Below, one piece after another: positions 29,683 to 41,979 of a stretch of 64,000 bases of DNA; within the stretch, counting starts at the first letter, position 1, and each line of letters begins with the position of its first letter. Under the pieces are notes generated by a model. It did no database searches and had not been told where the DNA came from. It was given only the letters and a program-made list of their open reading frames with translations. The position numbers were made by a program, and so were the translations under genes. The DNA comes from Isoetes taiwanensis (taxonomy: Eukaryota > Streptophyta > Lycopodiopsida > Isoetales > Isoetaceae): contig JAJEKV010000080.1 of assembly GCA_021234155.1 (NCBI GenBank), positions 108,182-172,181 on the forward strand, written 5' to 3'.

Positions 29683-30010
29683 TGTCTATGTGGCGACTTT
29701 CACCTCATCGTATTGTTAGTTGTTACGCCATCCTAGGCCCATTCAAAGGCCTTGCAGGTAAACCTATTTTCATTAAAGACATGGGGACAATAATGAATCC
29801 CCTTGGAATTGAGAAGAAGAAAGATATAATCATCGTAGATGACGGTGCACTTAAATGTTTCTTTAATCAAACTCGAGCACTTAATCCACCTCCAGTTTAT
29901 GGATGTTATGAGAGGTCATGCTACAAATAAAACTATGGCTGACGTTTTTCTCGACTTTCCAGAATTAGAAGGACATCATACATTGATCCATTTCTAAAAA
30001 AATATGTACA
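29683..30010 (+). pseudogene. FCP1/NIF-like HAD domain, copy 2, 3' fragment
   Basis: The frame reads GKPIFIKDMGTIMNPLGIEK, then KKDIIIVDDGALKCFFNQTR and ALNPPPVYG. It aligns with the end of the copy at 24.1-24.7 kb, including motif IV (I-V-D-D). The N-terminal half with motif I is missing. A frame slip follows, and the tail (I-D-P-F-L-K-K-Y-V-Q-E-K) continues in another frame. Homology goes on into the 3' flank: AAGTGGCGTG, then TTTTGGAACAGACATAA and AATGAATGATGGTTT near 30208-30260 match 24951-25006. It is therefore a genomic duplicate, not a retrocopy of the coding region alone. Confidence 0.7.
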
Positions 30011-30309
30011 AGAAAAAAACCTGCAATATTGTTATTACTATTTGCAAATTTCATTGTTCAATAAGTTTTTTGCTATTTGCATCAATGCTATCAATTTCGT
30101 ATCGATTTTCAATAAAGTAAAAATAACAAGGTAATATGATACATTTATTAGCACATTTGGAACGTAAGAAAAGGGTACCACAGCAACATATGCCCTAAAT
30201 ATGCCCCAAAGTGGCGTGATTTTGGAACAGACATAATCCCAAAATAAATGAATGATGGTTTCTACTCTCCTTAATAACCAAAGCTCTCTCTCCTTGACCT
30301 GCTGCAAAT

Positions 30310-31035
30310 CAAGATGCAGATAAAAGCACTGCGTTTAATTTAATCCACAACTACAAAATTAGAAGCTATAGAAGAATGACCCTGAGGACCTCAAGCTTAA
30401 AGCATCTGGTAAGATGCCTCCTTTAGTTCTAATATATCTACATAAACTAAACTAAAGCCCTAAGCATAAAAAACCTATCTAATCTAAGCAAAAGGAATTT
30501 TGGATGTGACCTGTTGAATGAATAAGACAATGCCATAGCTGAACTCGCCTTCTTGCTTCCACCCTAAAAGAAAATGTCGGATGTGCTATGCAAAAAGCCA
30601 GTTCCAATTATTCCGACTATGGCTTTTCTCAAGGCTCCACACGATTGAAGTACAGAGATCGTCTGCAAAGGTTTAAAATTGGTATTCATCCGCATCCTGC
30701 ATTAACTGCATTAAGAGCAAAATTCAAAATTTCTATTCATCTGCGTCCCGCAAGGGGGAGAGGGAATGCCGCATGCGACGTGCGGCGTTCTTGGCACAAT
30801 TCTCAAACACATCCAAAAATAAAAAAGAAGATGTTTTTCTAACTTGCACATTCCTAACCTTTAGGGTGATTTTTGTTTGCTGCTGTTATTGTACACGTTT
30901 ATGCTTACCCCTAAGGTAACTTCTGAAAAAATGGGCTAAAGATGGCCACAATTTTGGAAGGACAAAATTGCCACATGGCCGATTTTAACAAGGCAAGCAG
31001 ATAAGAAAGCTGATAGGATAGAAGAAGCAGGGCGA
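30310..31035. other. Intergenic, candidate promoter of the plastid-type gene
   Basis: No coding frame is supported. Close to the ATG at 31040 there are CCACATGGCC and two GATA words (CAGATAAGAAAG and CTGATAGGA, near 30998-31018), resembling the GATAAG I-box of light-regulated plant genes. A GAATGCCGCA/TGCGGCGTTC stem lies at 30764-30790. Confidence 0.35.
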
Positions 31036-31039
31036 AAGC

Positions 31040-31591
31040 ATGGCGCTACTTCAATCTCCGTTTCTAAGATGGGCGCCGAATCGGAAAGCAGCAGCCGAAT
31101 CAAGGCTATGCATTTTACAGGTACGAAATTCAACAGATAAGCCAATTTCTCAAAAATGCAGCACGAAAGGGCAAGGTTTGGGGCAAAATTTAGGGCTTCA
31201 GATATGCAGAAGAGAAGCAGGAGCATATTTGATGGGCGTGCTTGCTGCAGGGGCTGTTTTGGGGGGATGTAAAGAGGCAAAGGCAAAGGATATCCCTCTT
31301 TTTGGAATCAGAAAGGCGAAAAAAGTAGAAGAGGAGGTTGTGAAGGAGGTGCAAAAGCTTGTGAAAGAAGGTGAGGCTGAAGTGAATGAGCTTGTGAAAG
31401 AAGGTGAGGCTGAAGTGAATGAGCTTGTCAAAGAAGGAAAACAGGAAGTCTCCGCGGTCGCCCGAGAAATCGCCGCAGATTCTTCTTCCTTTTCTCCTGC
31501 CCTCCAAGCTGGTGCTGTTGCTGGTGCAGAAATAGTTGCTGTGGCTGTGGCTTCTTCTGTTGTCTCTGGCCTTGTTAGCTCTTCTGATTGA
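31040..31591 (+). CDS. Thylakoid-type plastid protein, 183 residues, AT2G26340-like (function unknown)
   Basis: A single intact exon. The N-terminal ~55 residues are basic and S/A/R-rich, like a plastid transit peptide. Then come R-R-E and a hydrophobic segment (YLMGVLAAGAVLGG) ending before A-K-A-K-D, which reads as a twin-arginine-type lumen signal with a plausible A-x-A cleavage site. The mature start DIPLFGIRKAKK, followed by a charged helix and a final Q-A-G-x-V-x-x-A-E-x-V hydrophobic segment, resembles a plant plastid family I remember as Arabidopsis AT2G26340. The middle has an 11-residue repeat, L-V-K-E-G-E-A-E-V-N-E, present twice plus a variant, encoded by a 33-bp tandem DNA repeat. 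Biochemical role unknown. GATA-type words upstream suggest light regulation. Confidence 0.7.
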   Translation: MALLQSPFLRWAPNRKAAAESRLCILQVRNSTDKPISQKCSTKGQGLGQNLGLQICRREAGAYLMGVLAAGAVLGGCKEAKAKDIPLFGIRKAKKVEEEVVKEVQKLVKEGEAEVNELVKEGEAEVNELVKEGKQEVSAVAREIAADSSSFSPALQAGAVAGAEIVAVAVASSVVSGLVSSSD

Positions 31592-32053
31592 TATTCTCAC
31601 TGACTTGAATAGATATTGCACTTCCTGTTCAAATCAAAATGTTTATATGCATTGTCTAAAGCTTAATAACGCTTGGTGGCATTGCATAGGTGGTAAATGG
31701 GAATAGTATGTTCAATCCTAGAGCTTTGTATTGTTTTCAGTAAAAAGCTAGAAACTGGCATGGTGCAAGACTACAAATTGAATATAGCTACAAATTGATG
31801 ATAAACAATACAATCTCTTTGGCTCTTTGGACATAACATTTTTGTAAAAAACTTATGGTGATCTTCTATGGAATTGCATTTTCTATCACCTCCTAGGACA
31901 CAAGAGCCAAAAACATGGTCTTGCGTCAAGATTGCGAGGACCTAAATTCACTCCCTCAAACAAAACCTCAAAGAAGGAAATTGACATGTGAAATGTTCAG
32001 GAAAGCATTATATATACAAAAACATCTCACCAGAATTGTCTCCTTTATCTTCT

Positions 32054-32196
32054 ACATCCAATCTTCTTTATTAAAATGGAATGGCTTTGATTTCCGAGCC
32101 GGAATGCCGCATGTGCAGACACATGCGGCGTTCTCTGTCCCCTTCGCCCCCCACATCCAATCTTCTTTATTAAAATGGAATGGCTTTGATTTCCGA
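32054..32196. repeat. Direct repeat of about 44 bp around a hairpin
   Basis: ACATCCAATCTTCTTTATTA and the following AAATGGAATGGCTTTGATTT occur at 32054-32097 and again at 32153-32196. Between them is a GAATGCCGCATGT/ACATGCGGCGTTC stem (32102-32133). The frame through the region (31915-32283) is a by-product of the repeat and shows no domain. Confidence 0.9.
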
Positions 32197-32299
32197 AGGC
32201 CGAACGCCAAGATACGCCGCGATGTGGAGACGATGATGGGCGCTTCCCCCCTCATGGGGGATTCACCTTTGATCAGCGTATAACCCATGAGAGTTCAAT

Positions 32300-35200
32300 G
32301 GGTTTTTTAGACCATTTGTGTACGTATACTTAGGGGTTAGGGGTGTTTTTAGGCACTGATTTGGAGCAATATCTATACACAAAGGGGTCAAATTGCCTTT
32401 TAAGATTGCGTATACACGGGGGGTTTTTTGCTACCCTTCGACGCAGATGCCATACCCCCCTTATGTATAAGTGCACCCCCCGGGCCCTTCACGGGACTTT
32501 TTTTTTGTCGTGTGCGTCAATTTTAAACTACTCTAAATCTCTTCTGCTATGTTTTTTTTTCGGGCCACAGCCATGCGAAGCTGCGAATCGCCATCGCAAC
32601 ACCAGTGCTGCTTCATCGATGTCTTATGCATTATCCAGTTTGATTTTTGATCCTCCATCATTTTCCTTCATCCTTTTTTTATCCATAATGCTATTTTGTA
32701 TGCAGCAGACAAGAAGCAGATATGGCCTACATGAATGGGAGCCATCGGAAGGATGAAGAACCACAAGCTTGGCGATCCTTGATGATTTAGGTAGCTCTTC
32801 TTTGAACCCCAAGGCTTTTTTTTGGCCTTCGAAAGCATGAAAGCTATAGTCTGACTGTTTCTATCTTTGTCTGCAGAGTGCAGACTTCAGAGCCCTCTTC
32901 AGGTCTTGGAGCAAGCTATTGTATCTGGCTGTAGGTGAGGTTGGGTCTGATTTCTTAGAGACAGTCCAATACTTCAGTTGTACATCCATTTCAGAGGGCT
33001 CCATGCCCATTTGACATCATCATTTGTAGAAAGCAACATTACAGGTGACCACTTAAATCCATTGCGGACATTTCAAAGAGGTTTTGGCATCTCTATACGT
33101 CAGCATTTGTGTAGATATCTGAATTGCCTTTTGTACTAGGGACTGGAAAATAACGTTTTATGCATTAGCAAGAAGTATTCAATAGGAAGAAACTATGCTC
33201 AGCCTCAGCCTCTATAGTTAGTAAATCTACGTTAGTAAATCTGGTATAACTCGAGCAGTGTAGACAATGGGAGATAGTATTAACGGCAAAGCTTCCAAGT
33301 ATTTTTAAACATAATATTTAATAATTCTATGCATGCTCATAGAATCCATGAGCTATAACGACAGCAAATTTCCTAGATATTTTCCTCTTTTACATTGCTT
33401 ACATGAAATGCTTTTTAAGAGCAGAAGAAGAAGAAGAGATTTTAACGTCACGCCACAAGGCAGCGTCCTAGCAGAGTGTTAGGAGCGTTTGATCCTTTGT
33501 TTTTCAGTGGTGGTAATGCAGCCTTGGACCCTCTTCAAATCAGATCTTATTGCACTGCTTTGCCCGGTAAGAAATCTGGCAAAAATTTTAGAATTTAGGT
33601 GTTACATAAGTCTTTTAAGTTTTCATACGCTCCAGAAGATGGAACCGAGCATGGCAATACATCTATGCGAGATTGATCACCATTTTTGTTAAGCACTTCA
33701 ATCAGCATTCTCCATGCTAACATGCAGTGACAACATGGATGCTTCAAGCATTGGTGAATATTATGCATGAAAGATTCTGATTGCGCAACGATCTATTCTC
33801 TTCTTATTCTTCTTTATTGCTATAATCTTGATTGAAGATTCTAAAAAGGCCAGGTATGATTTTGTATTTTGCTTATCTGTGACAATTTCTTGGTAGTAGC
33901 CTTTGAATGCCAAATAATGAGAAGATGTCCAAGAACGCTTTAGCATTAATGTTTTTATTATTCTTTGTTGCAATTCTTGAAAATGCCAAATGTGATTCCA
34001 TGTTTAGATTTAAAAGCCTTTTTATGCAAATAATCCAAGCAGAATCTTGGTTGTTGATTACTTTGCATACTTTATTTCTTCTTTTTTGCAATGGCCCTTC
34101 TTATTTTCAATCTTATTGCATTGGCAGGGGATTCTAAGAACGATGCCAAATCATCCAAGTATGATCCCAACTTTCTTCTCGGTGGGTGCCTGTACATCGT
34201 TACCTTGCTAGAAATGGTTGAATGGTGAACATGCTATGTTATTAGAGAAATGGAGGATGTTGTTGTACGCCCACTTACCAGCGTGATTGTGAATTGTTTG
34301 TAGTGGATGTTGTTTGTTAGATTTCTTACTTTTAATTGGCATGAAGCCAGATGTATACATCTTTCTTAGTTTTTAGACATATGTACTGCTCCACACTGGT
34401 CCTTGCAAAGGGCATGGCAAATGAGCTTCAATTCCATTCCAATCTACATCCCTGTAACTTGAGCTATGGGTTAAGGTATTACATCCAAGATGCAAGTTTC
34501 AGTTCTTAGTGTTCACTTCTTAGTGCTGTATATTACGACCTTTCAAATTTTGAGGAGCACATAGTGAAGACCAATTTGCGCCTTTGGTAATTTTCAGTCC
34601 ATATATCTAAAAATGTGTTTGCATATTTCAAATTTTTTTATTTGTCAAAACAAGAACATAACCTATCTTTCTTAGAACATAGCATTCATCTAATATCTAT
34701 TCCCTGTTAAAACAGGCTGCCATAGTCTTCTGCATTTTTATTGTTTAGAGCTCAAGAGGTTTGTGCATTTTTATCGTTTAAACCTCATAAGCTTGGCAAG
34801 GAACAGTAATCGACCTGAGAGGGTCAAATAAGAGGAGAGAACAAATAGCTCACACATGCAAGTGTTTTTAGAAAGCTTATAGATCTGAAGTTCTATTCAT
34901 GGGATCTGGCTTCAAAACGAGAGTCCACAGACATAAATTTATACCTTGGACTTCCAAGCATCGATGGTTGTCTTTGCAAAGTTTTTCTTTTCTTGGTCCA
35001 GCCTCTTGCAGGTTGAGTAAACCAAAATTTATTCTTCATTTTCGAAATCTAAACTTCATGTTGTAAAGTTCATGATCTTGGTTATCCACAATTTGTAGGT
35101 TGAATAAACTGAATTATACTGATACCTTGGGACTGCAGAACAACATATTAATTGGATAACATTGCGAGTTTTTATCTTTGCTAGGTTTATATTTTCCTTT

Positions 35201-38200
35201 ATGTTTTTCTTTATCAGTCTTCTTTTTGGCGCTCTGCTGCATCGAGCCTATCTTATTTATGATGCTGAAATGTAAATTCGCTTTGTGGATTTTCTCTCCA
35301 ATGAATGACCTGCAGCAAAGTTAGTGCACTTTCCAAGAGGTACGTTCAGATATCTTTTCCATCTTCCTCATAGGGCATTAGGTTTCCAAAATGTTGCTTG
35401 AGGGTCGTCTTACATAAGATTTTGGATGGTTTGTCCATGTATTCGTATGTCAAATTGTTATATTGCTGACTCAGTAATTGGGTTCTGGTTTCGTAATGGT
35501 CGATTGGGGTTTATTGGCTTTTTTGTGGAAGCTGCAATTTTTAGAAGTCCAGTCGTGGCAATGGCGTGGCGTGGGCGTGGAGCGGATGGAGTAGAGCAGG
35601 GGCACTTCCGGCGAGAGGTTTCCAATGTGGAGGCGATGGAGCAGAGCAGGGGCAGTCTCGCATACAGCATGGCATGGCGAAGTTCTTCCGATGGGCGGCT
35701 CCTAGGCGATGGGAGGGTTTATTTGGCAGATGGGCGGCTGCTTGGCGATGGCAGAGGTCAGGGACCATAAGCCTGCTTGGCGATGGCAGATGTGCGGAGT
35801 TAATCTGGCAGCGGCGTATTCAGCAGAGTTAATCTGATAGGGGTTAATGTTGAGTTAATCTGGCAGGGTTCAGGGCACAGAGGCAGAAGCACTCATGTAA
35901 AATCCGACAGGGCAGATTCAAAAGCCCTCATTTTCTTTCTTCACAAGCATTCTTTCTTCAGAAGCATTCTCATTTTGGTTTTTGCAGAGGTTTAGGTGCA
36001 GTGAGTTCTGGATTATGGCTTTTGTATGGGAATGGGAGTTCCCGCCATAACCGAAATCTTCAATCTGATCTGCTTGCTCTGATTAAGTCATCTTTTTCTT
36101 AAGCCGTCTTTTTCCAGCTGCTTACAGAGTGTGTTTTTATTTGGCTTCAACAGGTGATGTCTTAAGGTTTTCATCTGGAGGTTTTGTGGAACTGCCTTTT
36201 GGGCAGGGGGTTCAACTCCCCGTGCTTCATTATGTTCTTTGTTTCTTTCTTCTTATGGGCAGAATGTCTTCAGCAGCAATGGAGCTCCTGTAGCATGTGC
36301 AGCAGGTTGGTCTGCAGTCGTCTGTATGCAGCAGACTCAGCTTCCCCTTATTCTATTTCTGTTTCAGGTTGTTTTGTGGTTTGTGAAGAGATTGCAGTTC
36401 GGCCATGCATTCAGGAGGTCCTACTGTAAATTTCTTTGCAAGTGTGAAACTTGTACAGAAGGTGCTTTCACTGTCTATTTGGAAAACAGGTTTACTTCTT
36501 TGTTATTCCTGTGTATGTACGCATTTGACTTGGATGGAATACTTTCTGATGCACCTTAGGGTGACGTGGAAATGGGATTTTGACCCCATCTTTACTTGTG
36601 CTGGACGGTTGTGGTTATTGGGTTTGGCATATCCTTGGGAATATACCTTGCTTCGATGGCTAGGATGTTCATATTCATGTGAAAACATCTAAGTTTTCAC
36701 CATTAAGTTGTGCTCAATGCCAGTTTGAAGCCTTTCCAATCCATTATTGTCTCTAGACTTGCCTTTGGAGGCCATTACATGGGCGTGATTCAAGTGTTAC
36801 ATTTTTTGGATGAGGTATCTTCATTTTCTTTCTTGATATCTTAAGTTGTGTCTTATAGGTATGCATGTAGATATGCTATGTTTTATTTTTTCGTTTATGC
36901 ATTAAAAATGTTACAGGTTACACGTCTTTGAGCAGGGATATACATTTGTAATTGTTGGACATTCGAGTGCACGCCATTGAGGTAAATCCTTTTCTCAAAG
37001 TATTCTGTTCTTGGCATGGTTCTAATTTAAGGTTTAGGATCTCATTCGATATTTATATTTTTTGGGTAGTGGGCAAGACTCATGATCTTTAGTAAAAGAT
37101 TAAATCACCTGTATCTTTATAGGTTATAGAATAGATGATAAACACCTTTGTATTGTTCATCTATAGTAACCAGATCTGCATGTGCTTAGATGAATGCCAC
37201 TCAAGACCAACACTCAAAAAATTGATACTAAAGGGAATAGGTTGTGAATTTATCCAGGCAATAGATGTAGATGTTAAAGGGAATAAGACTATAAATTTAT
37301 CCAAGGATAGGCTCATCTCATCAAGAGATAAGGAGGACCAGTCGAGTGCAGACTACTACTCTACTCAGACTCTGCCCAGTTGCTAATTCTCTGCCATTTC
37401 TTTCTCTGCCATTTCTTTCTACTATTTGTATCTTCTGTTTCACACTTTTATTAACAGAGAGTGCTTTTGCCCCGTTCACAACTAGGATTATGCTAATGAA
37501 TTCTGCCATGACTGATAATAATGAGGATGCTGATTATATTTGCATCAATAGAGTAGAAGACTATTTATTTTAGATCATTATCAAAGGTACTTGCCTTACC
37601 TTCTGCACACATAGATTGCAATTATTCAATCAAGGATTTTGTCATCCATTCTACTTGCTTTCACCTTCTGGACATAGAAGTTGCTATCTATATTTTTGAC
37701 ATCAATCCTATGATTTGCTTCTGTGAGCTTATTTTCCGTAAACACAGCTAAAACTTATGTTTTTCTTATTTTTGACCAATCCAGCTTCCGAAGTTATGGA
37801 TATAAGGTTGCTGATCATTAGCAATTGCACTTGATATTGCCTTCTGCACATTTTGGAATGGAGCTTCTTATCTCTAGAGTACCATTATTTAACCATAACA
37901 TCTCATGTTGTAAAAATGCACATTAGTAGACCTTGGAATCTACCTAACCAAACACTGTATTCCTAACTTTTCTCTGCACTGCATGTTGCTCCATTTACCC
38001 AGGTAGATTTTATACATAAATCCGGTGCACTTTTCCCTATTTTTTCTGCTTTTTGACCCAGATGGAAAAGGAAAAAACTCAAAAATAGAAAATTGCAAAA
38101 AACCCCAGCTTGAAATCATACCAAAAACATGTGCCATTTTGGGAGCACCGAAATTTTTGGCGACCAAAAACATCAACAATCTTAGGAAATTGCACTAAAA

Positions 38201-39300
38201 GAAAAACTAAAAAACTTTCTCACCAAATCGAAAAATTCCAAATGAACAATATTGATTATATCTCTTCCAAAACTTCTATCATTCTTATATGATATAATAT
38301 CATGGCTTTCTCCATCTTCTTATTTTACCTATTTCGTGGTTTGCATTTGTTTTCAAAGACTTTCATCGCTTCATACTTTTGAAACGACGATTTCACTGAC
38401 TTCCTAGAAGAACAGTTCTTTGGTGGAGCTGTAGCTCTTTGTATCAAAATGTAACTCTATCTATGCAGAACTAGCAGATGATTGGACAGATAGGACACCC
38501 TTGATATTGGACAAGCATTTACGATGATAGCTGCGTGTAGCTATTTGATCATAAATTTGAGAGACAAGTTTACTTTAGGATGTGCAACAAAGCTGTGTTG
38601 TTTCACACACTGCTTAAGCCACAAGGTCCGCAAAAGATCCTGCGGGGGTCTTTTCCAATGGTGTGGAGTTGGTTTTTGTCTTTTTGTCCCCTTTTTTTTT
38701 GTTCATGGTCCTTTTTTAGGAACACCATGGGCGTCACATGCGACAGCCACTCAGAACCAAAATTAGAGCGAAGAACAGGGCTTCTTATCTTTATCCGAAG
38801 CTGAGGCGTAGAGCGATGGCGGCCAACGGAGGAGCAGTTACAGTGCGTGAGTTGGAGATGTTTCTAAGGCATTTGGCTCTTGGGGTCTCTGGCAGGGGCA
38901 GCTTGGATGCAGGTGGGCTCCCTAGATGCGATGGCAGCGAATGTGTCCTCTGTAAGTTTTGGGAGATTAACAAATTTATTACTACACACTGGTTTGGATT
39001 CGCCGGGGTTCAACTCCCCGCCCGGTTTGGATACACTGTGTTGCTCTACAGGCAAGTTTAGAGAGACAGTACAGGTGCTCAAAGGCATAAAATTATGCAG
39101 TGCAACTCCATCAGCTCCCCCAAGTATAGATCATAGCAATAGCTCTAGAGATTGATATAAAAGCATTTGAGCCTTTCAACAAAAAAAAGCTCATGAAAGT
39201 AATACATTACAATGTGATTGGAAGCACTAAAATATATTCACGTATTCAACCTTCCTGTTTTTATTATCATTGTAACAATATTCGCAGTAATTCCTTTCCC
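32300..39300. other. Seven kilobases with no recognised gene
   Basis: Frames on both strands stay under 140 codons, and none shows a domain. G/C-run-rich sequence around 32.4-32.5 kb, poly-T runs, and repetitive GGCGATGG/GATGGGCGGCT words at 35.55-35.8 kb make some frames long by composition. Splice-like sites are scattered, so non-coding transcripts are possible. The same GGGGTTCAACTCCCC arm occurs at 36.2 and 39.0 kb. Confidence 0.5.
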
Positions 39301-39306
39301 AAATAG

Positions 39307-39620
39307 CAACTTTGACATGTCCACTGCAATGAACACATATTTTAAGTGAGGGAAACTTTGACATGTCCACTGCGATGAACACATATTTTAAGTGAGGGAA
39401 TACAACGATGATGAACATAATGTTTCAAACAACCAACTTCGCTCCAACATTAAATGGGGTAGCAACTCCAACGTGAATTTCTATGGCTCAACAATGTTTT
39501 AGACAACCAACTTCGCTCCAAAATTAACTAAGGTAGCAACTCCAACGTGAATTTCTACAGCTTAACAATGTTTCAAACAACAAACTTCGCTCCAACATTA
39601 ACTGAGGTAGCAACTCCATA
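39307..39620. repeat. Two adjacent minisatellites (46 bp x2, 74 bp x~2.7)
   Basis: A 46-bp unit (ACTTTGACATGTCCACTGC...) is present twice from 39307. Next a 74-bp unit (TGTTTCAAACAACCAACTTC...) starts at 39421, 39495 and 39569, the last one incomplete. No coding. Confidence 0.9.
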
Positions 39621-39624
39621 TTCC

Positions 39625-40250
39625 AACTTGCTAAAGCCTAACAACACCTCACCATAAAATCATTTTCGCAAATGTATCATAGTATTATATAGACAAAGAC
39701 AACGTCACATCAAATTCATAATTTTTTTCACAATGGTTTTTTTAATCTTTATCAACGAATCTTAAATATTACTCCTGTCCCCTCCAAGCCACATTGTCTA
39801 TTTTAGCCAACAATGGAACAATCACCTTTTCAAATTGTTACTGCCGGACACCATAACTAGTATGTCTTTAAAGCTAAAATGTTACAGTACTTCGATATTA
39901 TATATGAAAGCATTAAAAGCTTTTCAGAATATATGCAATGTCCAATATTCCATTGCCTAATTTCAGAAATCTAAGTGTTCAAATGTCGAATGTATAATTT
40001 TGTTTTATAGCCAATTTTTGCATAAATTGGTCAAAATTGGTGTGTTTGGAAACATGGCGACCTCTTCCGGATGATTTCTTCTTTAAAGCAGCACCGATAA
40101 AGCAAGGGGCTAAAGCATAGTTAGATTGGCATTATAGCAGTGGCCTATGACTTTTGCAAAGGGCTCGCTTGATGATTCTGATCTACTTAACAAACTTAAT
40201 CTAGCACTCGCTTTTTGAAGAATATGGTGGAAGCAAACATGTTATCTAAG
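39625..40250. other. No gene seen
   Basis: AT-rich flank of the LINE 3' end. No coding or repeat structure noted. Confidence 0.45.
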
Positions 40251-41979
40251 TTTTTTTTTTTTTTTTTTTTTTTTTCTTTTTGAGGGATAAAAAATAGACT
40301 TTATTTACTTTAAGAGAACGATACACAGCCACATGGCAGGGGTGCACCCATCTGCAAATCTGAGATGGGGATATCTACATGGCTCTCTTGGACGTTCTAG
40401 TGTAGACTTAGGTAGGTGCCCCATATTTCAACCTTTACTTCTTCTTCGGCCTCAAACACTAGCCTCAATTTTTTTAGCCTTTCCAAAGATCGCATGTAGA
40501 AGCCGATTTGGTGATTTGACCTCTTGATTCTCATTGAAGACTAAGGCATTTCTTCTTTTCCATATTGACTAGATTGTCCGTGCTCTAGCTATATGGAAGG
40601 CCACCTTCTTTGTGGTGCCCCAATCTAGGGAAGGATATCCAACAAATAGTTCCTTGGTACCTAATCTGTATTCAAAGCGCATCCAGCTCCATGCCCATAC
40701 TACTTGCAACTTTCTCACATTCCACCGTGACAATGTTCAATGGATTCCTGCTCAACCTCACAAATGGGGCATAGTGGGCTGACTTTATTGTCCCATTTGG
40801 AGACTAGTTGATTGACCCTTGGAACCCCCTAGGTATCACTTGCCAAAGAAAAGCTGCTTTATCCGTGGGGGTAGATATTTCTGCCATGCATCTCTCCGCA
40901 TGTTTTAGGTTTTCCTCAGGATCATTAGTTCCCATTTGGTAGATATTGGGAGTACACCCTTAGTCCTCAAGCTTCAGAAACTTGATTTAACAAACTTGTT
41001 AGGGCTGAATCTCGGGTGCGAACCCATGGATTTTGATCTCCTCAGAAGTTATAGTGTTTGGGGAGCACTGTCAGTAGCCACACTTTCCCATATTATTTTT
41101 TGTTCAAGGCCCTTTAAGGCAAAACAAACCTGAAATTCTGCCCAACTTACTAATTGCTCTCCCTTGTACCATCGGGCACGTGAATCAATTCCACAATTTT
41201 TCCACCTCTTTATGATCCTTGCATCAGCCACCATGCCTAAGGGGCCTTGTTTGTTATGCAAGAGAATCGTACCCACCATGGAGGAGAAGTCTCGCTTCGA
41301 ACTTGTTGATGTCAAGTGTAAAAGTTTTTATGACTTGCCAAGCCAAATTAAACCCTTTAGGAATGGAGATGCCTCTCTACATGGCTTAAGATAAAAAAGA
41401 GTGACCATGGAAGTGAGACTTTAACGGAGGGCTTACTATGCTTACATGAAGCCAATAGGGCTGGTTGATGAGGTGCATACCGAGACTTCACCCTTTCCTA
41501 TAGGATCATCCATATGAATTTGGCAACTAATACTTTGCTCAGAATGATATGTCCACCATTCCAATTGCTCCTGCCTGCCTCTTATCTCTTGCACTTCCAC
41601 CAAGCAATTTTGACCATCGAACCTTCTTCGCTCCCCCGCACGAAGTTGCGATTAACCCTTCTAGCTCTTGTGCCTTCTCCTTTGGGGCGAAAAATTGATG
41701 ACGATAGACATGAGTATTGCTTTAACACATGTTTTGCCACCGTGATCCGCTCGCAAGTGATAGCTTTGCCACCTTCCACCAATTTAAGTGTTTCTCAAGG
41801 CCTAGCAAAGATTTCATCCCATATTTGTGCATTAGCTTATATTAATGCCCACGGAATACCTAACAAGTTGGAATGGTCACCCTCCTCGATTATTTTCCAT
41901 GGTAGGATTGTCAAGCATGCAGGATGGGTCTTCCAAAGGCCATCAGATCGCGCATTTTTTCCAATTTATGAGACAACCC

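Noticed and set aside
35426-35832. 114-codon frame rich in GDGR/LLGDG repeats
   Set aside because: It follows imperfect GGCGATGGGA-type DNA repeats, with other frames open in parallel; no domain.
36184-36225. tRNA gene suggested by a T-arm-like GGGGTTCAACTCCCC
   Set aside because: No D-arm, anticodon stem or acceptor stem can be paired around it; the same holds at 39005.
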